This document shows, piece after piece, positions 1-7,900 of a DNA stretch of 10,495 nt. The DNA lies in the NCBI GenBank assembly GCA_038238115.1, contig JBBRYB010000090.1, forward strand, positions 1-10,495. Reading direction: 5' to 3'. Source of the DNA: JBBRYB01 sp038238115 (lineage in GTDB: Bacteria > Actinomycetota > Actinomycetes > Propionibacteriales > Nocardioidaceae). Both the position numbers and the translations under genes were made by a program. Each line of letters starts with the position of its first letter. Positions within the stretch are counted from its first letter, which is position 1. A model generated the notes under the pieces. That model did no database searches, was not told the DNA's origin, and saw only the letters and a program-made list of their open reading frames with translations.

Positions 1-2037
1 CGCCGGGAGAGCCGCCCCAGAGCTGTCATCCCGCTGCACGGTCGATGTCTCGTGGTCTCTGTCGGGGGGAGTGTGAAACTCGATGTGCTGCTCGTCTGCG
101 AGTCCGGTGCTCATGACTCTCGACACGGCCATCGGCATCGGCGGAGTCTGCGTTGGCGACTGCTGGGACGGAGTGGAAGTGTCCACGAACATGCGTTGCA
201 GCGACACGCTGCGAAACGTCTTCGAGTCGTGAGGCGTAGACCCGGTAACCGGTTGGCCAGGTGACGGCAGCCATGGGCTGGGTGTGAATGCCTCGGCGGC
301 TGCGTGCGGGGCGGTCTGCGACCCGCCGACGAGGCGGCTGAGCGAACTCGGGAACACGGTGGGTCCCGGCCGTGAAGTCTCGGGAATGCCGGCTCGGACT
401 TCATGCACGTCTTTCGGCTTGCCGTGGCTGACCGTAGGATCACCGATTCTGGCGACGGTGAGCCGGCGCTGCTGATCCACGTGCTGTGTGGTCGCCGGGA
501 CGGGCTCGGTGCGCGTCGTAGCTGCAACATCCGGTGACCAGGGTCCGATGAGATGCCGCGATTGCCCAGACGAGGTGAGTTCCGCGTCCATCATGCCGAT
601 CGTCCGCGTCATCGACCCTCGTGTGGCGGCAGGGAGCTCGACCGTGACCGAGTCCGTGGTTCGCTGAGCGACCGGCGGGAGCTGCACGGCCGAACCGAGC
701 GGTTTCGGGCCGCCGGTCGTCGGCAGAGATACGGTGATCGGTTGCCGTACCGCGTCGATGAGTGGCGGCAGATGGCTGTCTCGTGGTACGTCGATGATGC
801 GTCGAAGCTCCGCTGGCTGGCTCTGGCTCTCCTCCGGACTTCGCTGCTGCCGTGAGCTTGGAGTCGGCTCGCGTACCTCGGGGGTGGGTGTCTCGTGGCG
901 TTGCACGGCGGGGACTTGGATTGGTGAGGGACTGGTGTGTTCGGTGGCGCTAGTTGGCGCCGATGTCTTTGGCTGGCTTGCGGTCGGATGCACCGAGGGG
1001 TCACCGATCTTCCAGACGGGCCTAGCCGGGGGTGCCGAGCGCACGCTCGCAGTGGTTGCTGAGACCTCGGCAGGTGCAACCGACCGCTGGGTGATGATGG
1101 GATGCGCCGAAGGCCGCGCGCCGCCGTGGTGCGTCGTGGCAGCCGTACCAAGCACATCGTCAGCGGGTGGGACGAGATCAGCGGTCGCGCCAACGAGGCC
1201 AGCTGTCTCCATCGGCATGGACGGGGCAGGTGCGGTTGTGTCCTTCCCCGGCGCCGCCCAATGTCCAGACACGAGAGGCGACAAGTTCGAAGGCTCAACG
1301 GCGACGGGAGTGAACCGCTGCACGGCGACTGCCGATTGGGACTCGGCGGTTGCTGGTTGGGGTACGGCGGTTGTTGGCTCGTGTCCGGGTCGCGTTGGTT
1401 CGGACGCGGGGGTTGTTGGCTCGGGCGGCGAGATTGCCGGGCCGGGCGCCTCATACTGTCGCTCGCCCGCGAGCTCGGAGGGTGCGGTCGAGGGAGGAGA
1501 TGCCGCATTGGCGATGGCGGCTTGGATCTGTGGTTCGGGGTGGCTTGGCCGAGTCAGAGACTCGGGAACGCCCTCGGTTCGAGGCGCCGCCGTTCCGGCG
1601 TTCGCGTCGCTAGCTTGGGAGGCGGACGTTGTGGCAACCTCTGCCGTCTCACGCTGCACATTCGGCACACCGGGTGGTGCATTGTCTTGGGCGTCGGCGA
1701 GCGCGGTCCCGCGGCGAGGACCGTCGAAGTCGATCCGTCGATCCCCGTCTTTCGACGGAGGAACCGTCCGCGCGAACCCATCGACATAGCCGCTGGGTCC
1801 GTCCTCGACGATGTAATGCCCGAGCGGCGCGAGGAACCTGGGATCCTGGTGGCTGCTGAGGTCAGCGGTGAAGGAGTCGAGTGGGACCACGGGCTCGAAA
1901 GCGCCGCTGACCCTTTGCAGGGGTGGGATCCCATGCCAGGCCTGGAGCGATCTCTGTTGGGTGGATGCGGCAGCGCGGCGGCTCGGTGGTGCGGTGCCTT
2001 CGTCGGCGCGCGGCGAGCGCCGTCGCGGCCACATCAT
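1..2037 (-). CDS. Long Pro/Ala/Ser/Thr-rich eCIS-operon protein, 3' end outside window
   Basis: Reading the minus strand from ATG 2037 gives an uninterrupted frame of 679 codons that is still open at base 1, so the C-terminus is missing. A GGAGG at 2047-2043 lies 5 bases before ATG 2037 (8 before the alternative ATG 2034), inside the end of the preceding gene. The first ~110 residues are less repetitive and look folded (for example HQDPRFLAPLGHYIVEDGPSG around residues 70-90). The rest is rich in Pro, Ala, Ser and Thr, with no membrane segment and almost certainly disordered. It carries scattered hydrophobic-Gln-Arg motifs (LQR 40, VQR 127, 239, 378 and 667, AQR 457, LQR 613, plus TQR 316) and a 7-residue tandem repeat at residues 206-240. 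I do not recognise a named family. Position directly after the DUF6760-type gene in a sheath/tube operon suggests a structural accessory or linker protein of the injection particle; this is inference. Confidence 0.8.
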   Translation of the reverse strand, partial: MMWPRRRSPRADEGTAPPSRRAAASTQQRSLQAWHGIPPLQRVSGAFEPVVPLDSFTADLSSHQDPRFLAPLGHYIVEDGPSGYVDGFARTVPPSKDGDRRIDFDGPRRGTALADAQDNAPPGVPNVQRETAEVATTSASQASDANAGTAAPRTEGVPESLTRPSHPEPQIQAAIANAASPPSTAPSELAGERQYEAPGPAISPPEPTTPASEPTRPGHEPTTAVPQPATAESQSAVAVQRFTPVAVEPSNLSPLVSGHWAAPGKDTTAPAPSMPMETAGLVGATADLVPPADDVLGTAATTHHGGARPSAHPIITQRSVAPAEVSATTASVRSAPPARPVWKIGDPSVHPTASQPKTSAPTSATEHTSPSPIQVPAVQRHETPTPEVREPTPSSRQQRSPEESQSQPAELRRIIDVPRDSHLPPLIDAVRQPITVSLPTTGGPKPLGSAVQLPPVAQRTTDSVTVELPAATRGSMTRTIGMMDAELTSSGQSRHLIGPWSPDVAATTRTEPVPATTQHVDQQRRLTVARIGDPTVSHGKPKDVHEVRAGIPETSRPGPTVFPSSLSRLVGGSQTAPHAAAEAFTPSPWLPSPGQPVTGSTPHDSKTFRSVSLQRMFVDTSTPSQQSPTQTPPMPMAVSRVMSTGLADEQHIEFHTPPDRDHETSTVQRDDSSGAALPA
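1318..1422 (-). repeat. 21-bp tandem repeat coding for 7-residue units
   Basis: Within the disordered protein, five consecutive 21-base units starting at 1422, 1401, 1380, 1359 and 1338 encode EPTTPAS, EPTRPGH, EPTTAVP, QPATAES and QSAVAVQ. The first three are clearly alike in protein and DNA (GAG/GAA CCA AC...), the fourth is degenerate, and the fifth runs into the VQR motif at residue 239. It looks like slippage or unequal-crossover expansion inside a low-complexity linker. Confidence 0.7.
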
Positions 2038-2039
2038 GC

Positions 2040-2198
2040 TCACCTCCCTCGCTGCACGCGCGTGTTGAGGTTTCCGATCTCGGTCACGAACCGCTGCCGA
2101 TCCGCGTGCTCCAGGTCGAGGATGTCGTAATGGGACCAGTGGAAGTGGTAAGCGACGTACGCGATCTCCTCATAGAGCCGGTCGACCGCGTACGTCAC
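2040..2198 (-). CDS. DUF6760-type small eCIS/phage-tail protein (52 aa)
   Basis: GTG 2198 starts a 52-codon frame ending with TGA at 2042-2040. The start overlaps the stop of the preceding gene as GTGA, and a G-rich stretch (GGGGG, 2207-2203) sits 4 bases upstream as a weak ribosome site. The protein begins MTYAVDRLYEEIAYVAYHFH and continues with a WSHYDILDLEHADR segment (residues 21-34), then a helix ending TEIGNLNTRV. This pattern of an aromatic, His-rich first helix followed by WxxxDIL...EHxxR matches, from memory, the roughly 50-residue DUF6760 proteins found beside sheath and tube genes in eCIS and related phage-tail clusters. It has no cysteines, signal peptide or membrane segment. It is too short for many gene callers and could be missed. 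Its role is not established; a baseplate or assembly part is likely from context. Confidence 0.85.
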   Translation of the reverse strand: MTYAVDRLYEEIAYVAYHFHWSHYDILDLEHADRQRFVTEIGNLNTRVQRGR

Positions 2199-2641
2199 GA
2201 TTCCCCCAGGCGGCCACCCGCGAGATCCACGGAGAACTCATGGCCGCACTCAGGGCAGGTCACCCCTGCCCGAGTGTGACCCTCTTGGTTGATCCGGCGG
2301 TAGAGATCCTGGAGGAACGCCAGGTCCGCCGCGAACAGGTTCTCGATCACCGCGGCGTGGATGTCCGTCACACTGCCCAAACGCATGACGACGCGAGCGA
2401 GCAGCACCACCGTGAGGTACTGCGGATTCTCGCGCACTCGGTCGTCTCGCAGCGGTACGAGCTCATCGCGAGCCGTCGCGAGCCGCATGACCCCGTCACG
2501 GTGCACCGTCCCCGACGAGTCCACGTATCCGCGTGGCAATACGAAGGGGAACTCCGTGCGCAGCACGTCGGCCGGTGACTCGGTCGGTTCAACTTCCCGG
2601 GCGTCTTCTAGCAGGCTCGCTGCAGATGTCGCTCTACGCAC
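2195..2641 (-). CDS. Phage-tail/eCIS assembly protein, T4 baseplate-chaperone-like
   Basis: The 148-residue product starts at GTG 2641, overlapping the tube stop codon by 8 bases, and ends at TGA 2197-2195. Recognisable segments are LPRGYVD with a following GTVHRDGVMRLATARDE (residues 36-60), a hydrophobic helix around NPQYLTVVLLARVVMRLG (72-89), an FAADLAFLQDLYRRIN helix (103-118) and a CPECGHEF knuckle (129-136). This arrangement is that of the family annotated as tail assembly or T4-type baseplate protein (PF12322-like, from memory) that follows the tube gene in eCIS clusters. Such proteins are thought to help baseplate or tube assembly in the cytoplasm. Only one CxxC pair is present, so metal binding would need a partner or may not occur. 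The overlaps on both sides suggest translational coupling with tube and DUF6760-type genes. The first ~30 residues are acidic, uneven and probably flexible; a later start cannot be excluded. Confidence 0.82.
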   Translation of the reverse strand: MRRATSAASLLEDAREVEPTESPADVLRTEFPFVLPRGYVDSSGTVHRDGVMRLATARDELVPLRDDRVRENPQYLTVVLLARVVMRLGSVTDIHAAVIENLFAADLAFLQDLYRRINQEGHTRAGVTCPECGHEFSVDLAGGRLGES

Positions 2642-3083
2642 CGGCCGGCTGCAGTCTCTCGTAGGTCAACACGAGCTTCTCGGTGAGGACGCTCGTGTCG
2701 CCGGCCTTGAGGCTGCCGATCTCGAGACTCTTCGGCCAGGCGTTCGTGAGGTTGTAGCGCTTGATCTCCTGACCCTCGAAGTCGTAGACGACGATCGCTC
2801 CGCCTTTGCGCGCATCGGTCATCTTCCCGAACTGAGAGTCCTTGATCCACTGCTCAAAGCCCTTGTCCGCGGTGAGACCGCGGGTCAAGGTGACCTCTCC
2901 GGCCTTCCAGCGACCGGGGAGCTTCTTGATCTCGTAGATCCCCTTGTCGCTGTTCTGCTTGAGCTCGATGGCGTCCTGTTCCATCTTCAAGCCGCTGACC
3001 TCAGTGATGCTGGAGATTTGCACGCCGTCGAACTCCAGTCCGAATGAGTGACCTACGCTGGAGTCGAGATCCGGTAGTGCCAT
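2634..3083 (-). CDS. Contractile tail tube protein (T4 gp19-like)
   Basis: This 149-residue protein has the hallmarks of the gp19/Hcp-like tail tube family: an N-terminal FGLEFDGVQISSITEVSGL segment (residues 14-32), a KQNSDKGIYEIKKLPGRWKAGEVTLTRG stretch forming the central beta strands (42-69), an FEQWIKD helix (76-82), and a C-terminal half with YNLTNAWPKSLEIGSLKAG and EKLVLTYERL. Members polymerise as stacked hexameric rings that form the inner tube pushed through the target envelope on contraction. Length is normal for the family. ATG 3083 is preceded by GAGAGG (3098-3093) at 9 bases. It lies 35 bases after the sheath stop, the usual sheath-then-tube order. No second tube gene is visible; extra tube paralogues, which some eCIS have, could lie outside the window. 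Confidence 0.95.
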   Translation of the reverse strand: MALPDLDSSVGHSFGLEFDGVQISSITEVSGLKMEQDAIELKQNSDKGIYEIKKLPGRWKAGEVTLTRGLTADKGFEQWIKDSQFGKMTDARKGGAIVVYDFEGQEIKRYNLTNAWPKSLEIGSLKAGDTSVLTEKLVLTYERLQPAGA

Positions 3084-3118
3084 GAGTTGCTACCTCTCTT
3101 GTTGTCGGGGTCGGACGA

Positions 3119-4678
3119 TCACTCGCTGACCAGGCTGGTACCGCCGGAGAACTGAGCAAGGCGGAAGATGACGAACTCCGCCGGCTTAACCGGTGCGACA
3201 CCGATCTCGCAGACGACCTGCCCGGCGTCGATCCCCTCAGACGGGTTGGTCTCCGAGTCGCACTTGACGTAGAAGGCCTCGTCGGGCGTCATGCCGAAGA
3301 GCGCGCCCTTGCGCCATTCGTTGACGAGGAATGCCTCGATGGTACGGCGGATGCGAGCCCAGAGCGCTTCGTCGTTCGGCTCGAAGACGACCCAGTTAGT
3401 GCCGAGGAGGATGGTCTCCTCCAAGTAGTTGAAGAGCCGCCGGACGTTGAGGTAGCGCCACGCCGGGTCGGAGGACAGGGTCCGGGCGCCCCATACCCTG
3501 TTTCCTTGGCCAGGGAAGGTGCGCAGGCAGTTGATCCCTACCGGGTTGAGCAGGTCATGCTCGTTCTTCGTGACCTGCATCTCCAGGCTGATGGCACCGC
3601 GGATGACCTCGTTCGCGGGAGCTTTGTGAACCCCGCGCGTGTCGTCGTTGCGACCCCAGATACCAGCCATGTGACCGCTCGGCGGCATGAACCCGATCTG
3701 CCCGTTGGCCGGGTTGACGGTCTTGATCCAGGGGTAGTAGAGGGCGGAATACATCGAGTCGTAGCCCGCCTTGTCGACCCGCCACTCCTTCACCTGCTGG
3801 GGGTTGAGGCCCGGTGGGGGGTCGAGTATGGCCATCCGGTCGCCCATCAGCTCACAGTGGGCGATCATGGACAGCTGCACTGCCTGCACCGCCTCGAGGT
3901 CGATGGCCCCCTGCTGATAGGCGCTCATCAGGTCCGGGACGCAGAGCATGGTGACCTCGTCGATCGTCTCCAGTCCACCGAACCCCGTACGGTCGGCGAC
4001 GTCGCCGACGTAGTCGTCGGCGCTGAGGCGCGTCGACGGCACAGCTGCGGGCGGGGGAGCCTCAATAAGGCGGGTCTCGCCGAGCATCGGCGTCTCGAGA
4101 GCTGCACCCTGCACTTCCTCGACGCGGATGAACTCCGAAGCCGCGTTGACGACCGTCGCGACATTCGTCTTCCCACGACCCATCGTGACGCGATCGAACT
4201 CCTCCACCTGGTCGCCGTTGCGCTTCACGACGACCTTGAACATCTCATCGGTCGGGGAGTCGCCGCCGGCCGGCGCGATCTCGACGCTGATCTCGCCGGG
4301 CGAGGCTGCCGGCTCAATCGCGGCGACTCGGAGCCGGTTGCCCAGGAGCGCCTGCGGACCGGCAGGCAACGCCTTGGGGGCGCGAGCGCCCTTAGCTGCC
4401 GAGTCTGCGGAGCCGTTCTGCCCAACGCGGACCACGTAGCAGTTGCCGCCACCGTTCATGTAGTAGCCGTAAACGGACTGTGCCAGGTACGAACCCGGCA
4501 CGAACCCGCCGAACTTGTCGGTGAACGCCGTCCAACTGCTGACCAGCGTTGGTTGGTTGAACGGGCCCACTTCGGCGAGGCCGACGAAGGCGGCGACGGC
4601 CGTGCCGACTCCTTCCAAGGGCCGAGCGCCGGACGGCACTTCCTCTACGTACACACCTGGAGACAGGTAGGTCGGCAT
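3119..4678 (-). CDS. Contractile phage-type tail sheath protein
   Basis: The 519-residue product is a tail sheath subunit. It opens with YLSPGVYVEEVPSGARPLEGVGTAVAAFVG (residues 4-33 in outline), the standard N-terminus that links neighbouring subunits, has a central subtilisin-like-fold sheath core (about 215-400), and ends in the conserved C-terminal domain with NVRRLFNYLEETILLG (411-426), TIEAFLVNEWRKGALFG (446-462) and EIGVAPVKPAEFVIFRL (491-507). The sheath surrounds the tube and contracts to drive it. Residues about 100-215 form a Gly/Pro/Glu-rich stretch with beta-like segments that looks like the variable surface-exposed insert. ATG 4678 has an excellent AAGGAGGG at 4691-4684, five bases away. 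It is the first gene of the minus-strand operon, facing the divergent cargo operon, and is followed by the tube gene after 35 bases. Confidence 0.96.
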   Translation of the reverse strand: MPTYLSPGVYVEEVPSGARPLEGVGTAVAAFVGLAEVGPFNQPTLVSSWTAFTDKFGGFVPGSYLAQSVYGYYMNGGGNCYVVRVGQNGSADSAAKGARAPKALPAGPQALLGNRLRVAAIEPAASPGEISVEIAPAGGDSPTDEMFKVVVKRNGDQVEEFDRVTMGRGKTNVATVVNAASEFIRVEEVQGAALETPMLGETRLIEAPPPAAVPSTRLSADDYVGDVADRTGFGGLETIDEVTMLCVPDLMSAYQQGAIDLEAVQAVQLSMIAHCELMGDRMAILDPPPGLNPQQVKEWRVDKAGYDSMYSALYYPWIKTVNPANGQIGFMPPSGHMAGIWGRNDDTRGVHKAPANEVIRGAISLEMQVTKNEHDLLNPVGINCLRTFPGQGNRVWGARTLSSDPAWRYLNVRRLFNYLEETILLGTNWVVFEPNDEALWARIRRTIEAFLVNEWRKGALFGMTPDEAFYVKCDSETNPSEGIDAGQVVCEIGVAPVKPAEFVIFRLAQFSGGTSLVSE

Positions 4679-4683
4679 CGCAG

Positions 4684-4691
4684 CCCTCCTT
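4684..4691 (-). promoter_or_regulatory. Strong ribosome binding site of the sheath gene
   Basis: Minus-strand AAGGAGGG lies five bases before the ATG at 4678. It is the best Shine-Dalgarno match in the window and fits high translation of the most abundant particle subunit. It fixes the sheath start. Confidence 0.85.
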
Positions 4692-4761
4692 GAGCGTGAT
4701 TGGTCCCTCTAAGCCTGCCGGGGGCGGGTGCGGCACAGAATGGCCGGAAGGACGAAGCCGA

Positions 4762-4788
4762 GGGCATGCTGCTGTGCCCGGTTGGGCA
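4762..4788. repeat. Alternating GGGCA/TGCCC elements able to form rival hairpins
   Basis: GGGCA (4762-4766), TGCCC (4775-4779) and GGGCA (4784-4788) follow one another, so the middle copy can pair with either neighbour (8-base or 4-base loop). This could be an operator-like inverted repeat or an RNA switch in the sheath leader, but five-base stems are short and could be chance in GC-rich DNA. Confidence 0.35.
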
Positions 4789-4885
4789 ACTGAGTGAAAC
4801 GGCCCCATGAAGTCTGGAGATTGGATTGGGGGACGGACGGCGACTACCAGCAGTGCCCCCTCGAGGAGATGACTCTGGCAAGACC

Positions 4886-4928
4886 GGGTGCATCCTTGTG
4901 CTGCCCTTTGGGGCAGACGGATGCGTCC
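4886..4928 (+). repeat. Two-part inverted repeat upstream of the cargo gene
   Basis: GGGTGCATCC (4886-4895) pairs with GGATGCGTCC (4919-4928), with two G-U pairs if transcribed from the plus strand, and encloses a perfect inner stem CTGCCC (4901-4906) / GGGCAG (4911-4916) with loop TTTG. The asymmetric bulge is TTGTG opposite AC. The two G-U pairs would become A-C mismatches in the minus-strand transcript, so the structure favours the plus strand, that is the leader of the 1277-residue protein, ending 36 bases before its start. There is no T-run, so it is not an ordinary terminator. Confidence 0.55.
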
Positions 4929-4964
4929 AGCTTTCGGCACTGTCGTGCCTAGTCATTCCCAACT

Positions 4965-7900
4965 GTGAGCCGGATGCTGACAAGTATGGGCCAGGAACGG
5001 ACTCCAGACCCTGCTGAGTCGGACGCTGCTCGACCGGCGCCGAGTCGGCATGGGCCAGGTCCCACTGGGTCGCCTGGCGCCGTAGTAGTGCCCGGGGCTG
5101 AGCGGATCTCGGCGTCGATGTCCCAACGGGCATTGCTGGGTCTCCAGAGGGCCGCTGGGAACAATGCTGTGTCGCGCCTGATTGCACACCCCAAGTCCGT
5201 CGGGCTCAGTGGCGGGGCGGGCTTGGAACATCCGGCGCCGAGAATGCAGCGCGCAACGGTGACTGACCTCCCCGAGCTCGGCGACAGTGCATTGGCTCAG
5301 CGACTTCAACCGCGTCCACCGGGTGGCACTGCCGGTGATAATGGCAGTTCTGCGAGGACGGGCCGGCCCGTCCCAGGCTCGGCTGCTGGTAAGGGCCGAG
5401 CCGGTGCGGGCGCCGGAGCTGCCGCTGCTCCGGCTAGCGTGCCCACCTCGACCGTGACGACCGGTGCGGTGCCGGGCCCAACGACCGGTACGGGGGCTGG
5501 CGCGGTCGGCGCAACGCAGGCAGCGGCAACCACAGGTCTCGCGCCATCGACTGCCATGCCACTCGGCTCACAGAGCCCTCCGGTTGGCTGGTCGCCACCT
5601 GGTCCGAATGCAGGCAGCCGCGGCCCAGCTCCAGGTCCGAGAGCGGCTGCGCCGCCGCAGGATGCAAAGACCGAGATCTCCCGTCAGGCGCCGACCGTTC
5701 AGGCGCCACGGACCGCCGACGTCAGCGAGACGTCCCCAGCCGAGCTCATTGACAAGCAAGGCGGGGCGGCCGTGGCGTCCCTCGCGCAGGTTGCCGCGCA
5801 ATCGGCAGCTTCAGCACCGCCTGCGGCCGCGGCGCCCAAACCTGATCCGCTGCCGCTCCCTGACGTCGGCGCAGCTATGGAAACGGAAGCAGCAGCACCG
5901 GCGGCTGCAGCGATGGTCAGGCGCGACGCCGCCGGACGAGCCGCCCAGCAGTCGGGGGCGCAGCTCGAGGGGATGCGCTCGGGGGCAAGCGACCTCAGCG
6001 GCCGATCAGTCCAGTACGAAGCTCCGGCCCGAGAGAGACCGGAGTCCGGCCAGCGACGAATGGCAGCGTCGGAGATGGTCACCGGATTCCTCGCTGCCGT
6101 CGGCGAGCGTGCAGCACAAGTCACCGAGCTCGGGGCCACCCAGCCTGAGCGATACAGTGCAGCGGCCGCGACCACGGTGGATCTCATCGCGGCCGCGGTA
6201 GAAGGGCAGACTCAGGCCACCTCCGCAAAGGGCGCGCAACTCCGGGCCGCCATGCAGGCACAGTCGGATTCGGCGAGCGCCGCCGTCGCGACGCAGCATG
6301 CCGCCGCAATCGCGGCTGTTCACGCATCGACCGCAGGTGCTCGTCAGCAGCTGGCGACGGAGTTCGCTGGCGCCCTCCAGGCGATTGATACCCATCAGTC
6401 CGCGCAGCTGCTGGTCATCGAGGAGCGCTACCGCGCTGGGGACGAACGTTTCCGAGCGGCCGGCCGCATCGTGGGAAACGAGGCCGCGGGGCACGGGGAC
6501 CAGATGGCTGGCAAGTACATGCGGGGCCTGAAGGACGAGGACGACAGCTTCCTCGACGGTCCGCTCACGTACAACCGCGGGAAGGCACGCGCCGACACAG
6601 CGCGTGAGATTTCGAAGGCCTACCAGAGCGGACTCGCGGACGAGGCGAACAAGCAGGCTGATCAGGCACTGACAGGCAAAGCGCGCGACATCGAGTCGGT
6701 GCGCACCACTGCTCAGCACGCAGGTGAGTCACTGCAGCAGCAGCACGCGGCCACGCTCGCGACCATCGCCCAAGCCGAAACCACGTCGCTCGGTCAAGCC
6801 GATAATGCCCGCGCCAGCCTGACAGCGGCCATCGCCCAAGCGTTGGCCGGCGGCCACCAGACGCTCGTCCAGCAAGAAGTCTCCCTCACGGAAAACCTGC
6901 GCGCCGGGGCGAGGGCGCAGGCCGCAACCGTCGAGCAGCAGGCCTGTGAGCTGGCCGCAGCCACCCAGAACCAGATCTGCTCGGCCGTCGCGGGCCTGCT
7001 GGACCTTGGTGCGAGCCTTGAGGCGCAGGTTCAGGGCGCGGCACCGCCAAGGATCGAAGAGCTGGCCGCGGCGCTCGGGGATGCAACTGACCGGCTTGAC
7101 AGTGGCGTTGCTGCGATCGTCGGGCAGATCAATGAGGGATCGGCGCTCGGTGAGCAGCAGATGGCGCTGGCCGGCCAAGAGGTCTCCAGTGGTCTGGGAA
7201 CCTCGACGCAGACCGGCCTCGACGGCGCAGCCGGTAGCGCGGCGGATCTCGGTGAGGTGCTCGCATCGATTGCGGGCTCCGCGGCCGGCACGTTCGGTGC
7301 GATCCAGCAGAGCCACGAAGGCACGCTCGCGACGAGCACGTCGGCTGCGACCGGAGGCTGCAACCAGGCGGTCACCGGCGTCAAGCAGGCGTACGACGAG
7401 ATGGCGCGAGGGCTCGAGCAGGGCTTTGCGCAGAGTGCCGCCGGTCTTGAGCAGGGCCTGCGCGGCTCGCTCGAGAAGATGGAAGGAGAGATTCGGACCA
7501 AAGCGGAGGAGAACGCCGACGCCGTTCCACCGCGCTGGAAGAGTGTCGTCAAGGTCTTGCTGATCATTGCGGTGATCGTCGTCGTCGCATTGGTCATCGG
7601 GCCGTTCGTGATCGGCGCGGTGGGGGCGGCGCTCGGGACCGGTGCCGTGATGACGGGGATCATCGCGGGGGCGATCGTGGGGGCGGCAACGAGCGCGACG
7701 ATCCAGGTGATCAACAACTGGGCATCCAACCGACCGCTCGGTGAGGGCGTGGTCAAGGCGGCCATCATCGGTGGTATTGGTGGAGCTGTAGGAGGAGGGT
7801 TCGGTGCGTACTTCTCCTCGGCAGCGCAGGCGGGGACGACCGTCGTCAATACCGCGTTCCGTCAGTTCATGGCCAACACGGCCATCAACGTCGCAACCGA

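Larger units (their letters stand above)
4679..4964. other. Divergent intergenic region, structural operon / cargo operon
   Basis: These 286 bases separate the start of the sheath gene (minus) from the start of the 1277-residue protein (plus), so promoters for both operons should lie here. I see no -35/-10 pair good enough to name. The region contains a long hairpin (4886-4928) and three short GGGCA/TGCCC elements around 4762-4788. A 63-codon plus-strand frame at 4826-5017 overlaps the start of the cargo gene, has no supporting signal and is not called as a gene. Confidence 0.6.

Noticed and set aside
609..1508. 299-codon minus-strand frame
   Set aside because: It is the same strand but another frame of the long disordered gene. 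The product is extremely Arg/Pro/Ser-rich, as expected from an off-frame reading of GC-rich repeats.
734..2130. Long plus-strand frames at 734-1789 and 1102-2130
   Set aside because: They are antisense to the Pro/Ala-rich minus-strand frame. Their Gly/Trp/Arg-rich or Gly/Val/Ser-rich products look like reversed complement shadows, and they lack ribosome sites and any recognisable domain.
3506..4693. 395-codon plus-strand frame opposite the sheath gene
   Set aside because: The sheath frame is certain from its conserved ends. The opposite product is His/Arg/Val-rich without domains.
4679..4964. Sigma-70-type promoters
   Set aside because: No pair of -35 and -10 boxes with proper spacing was convincing on either strand, so no promoter is annotated although at least one must exist nearby.
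4826..5017. 63-codon plus-strand frame in the divergent region
   Set aside because: It overlaps the cargo start, has no convincing ribosome site and spans the hairpin. It is probably chance.
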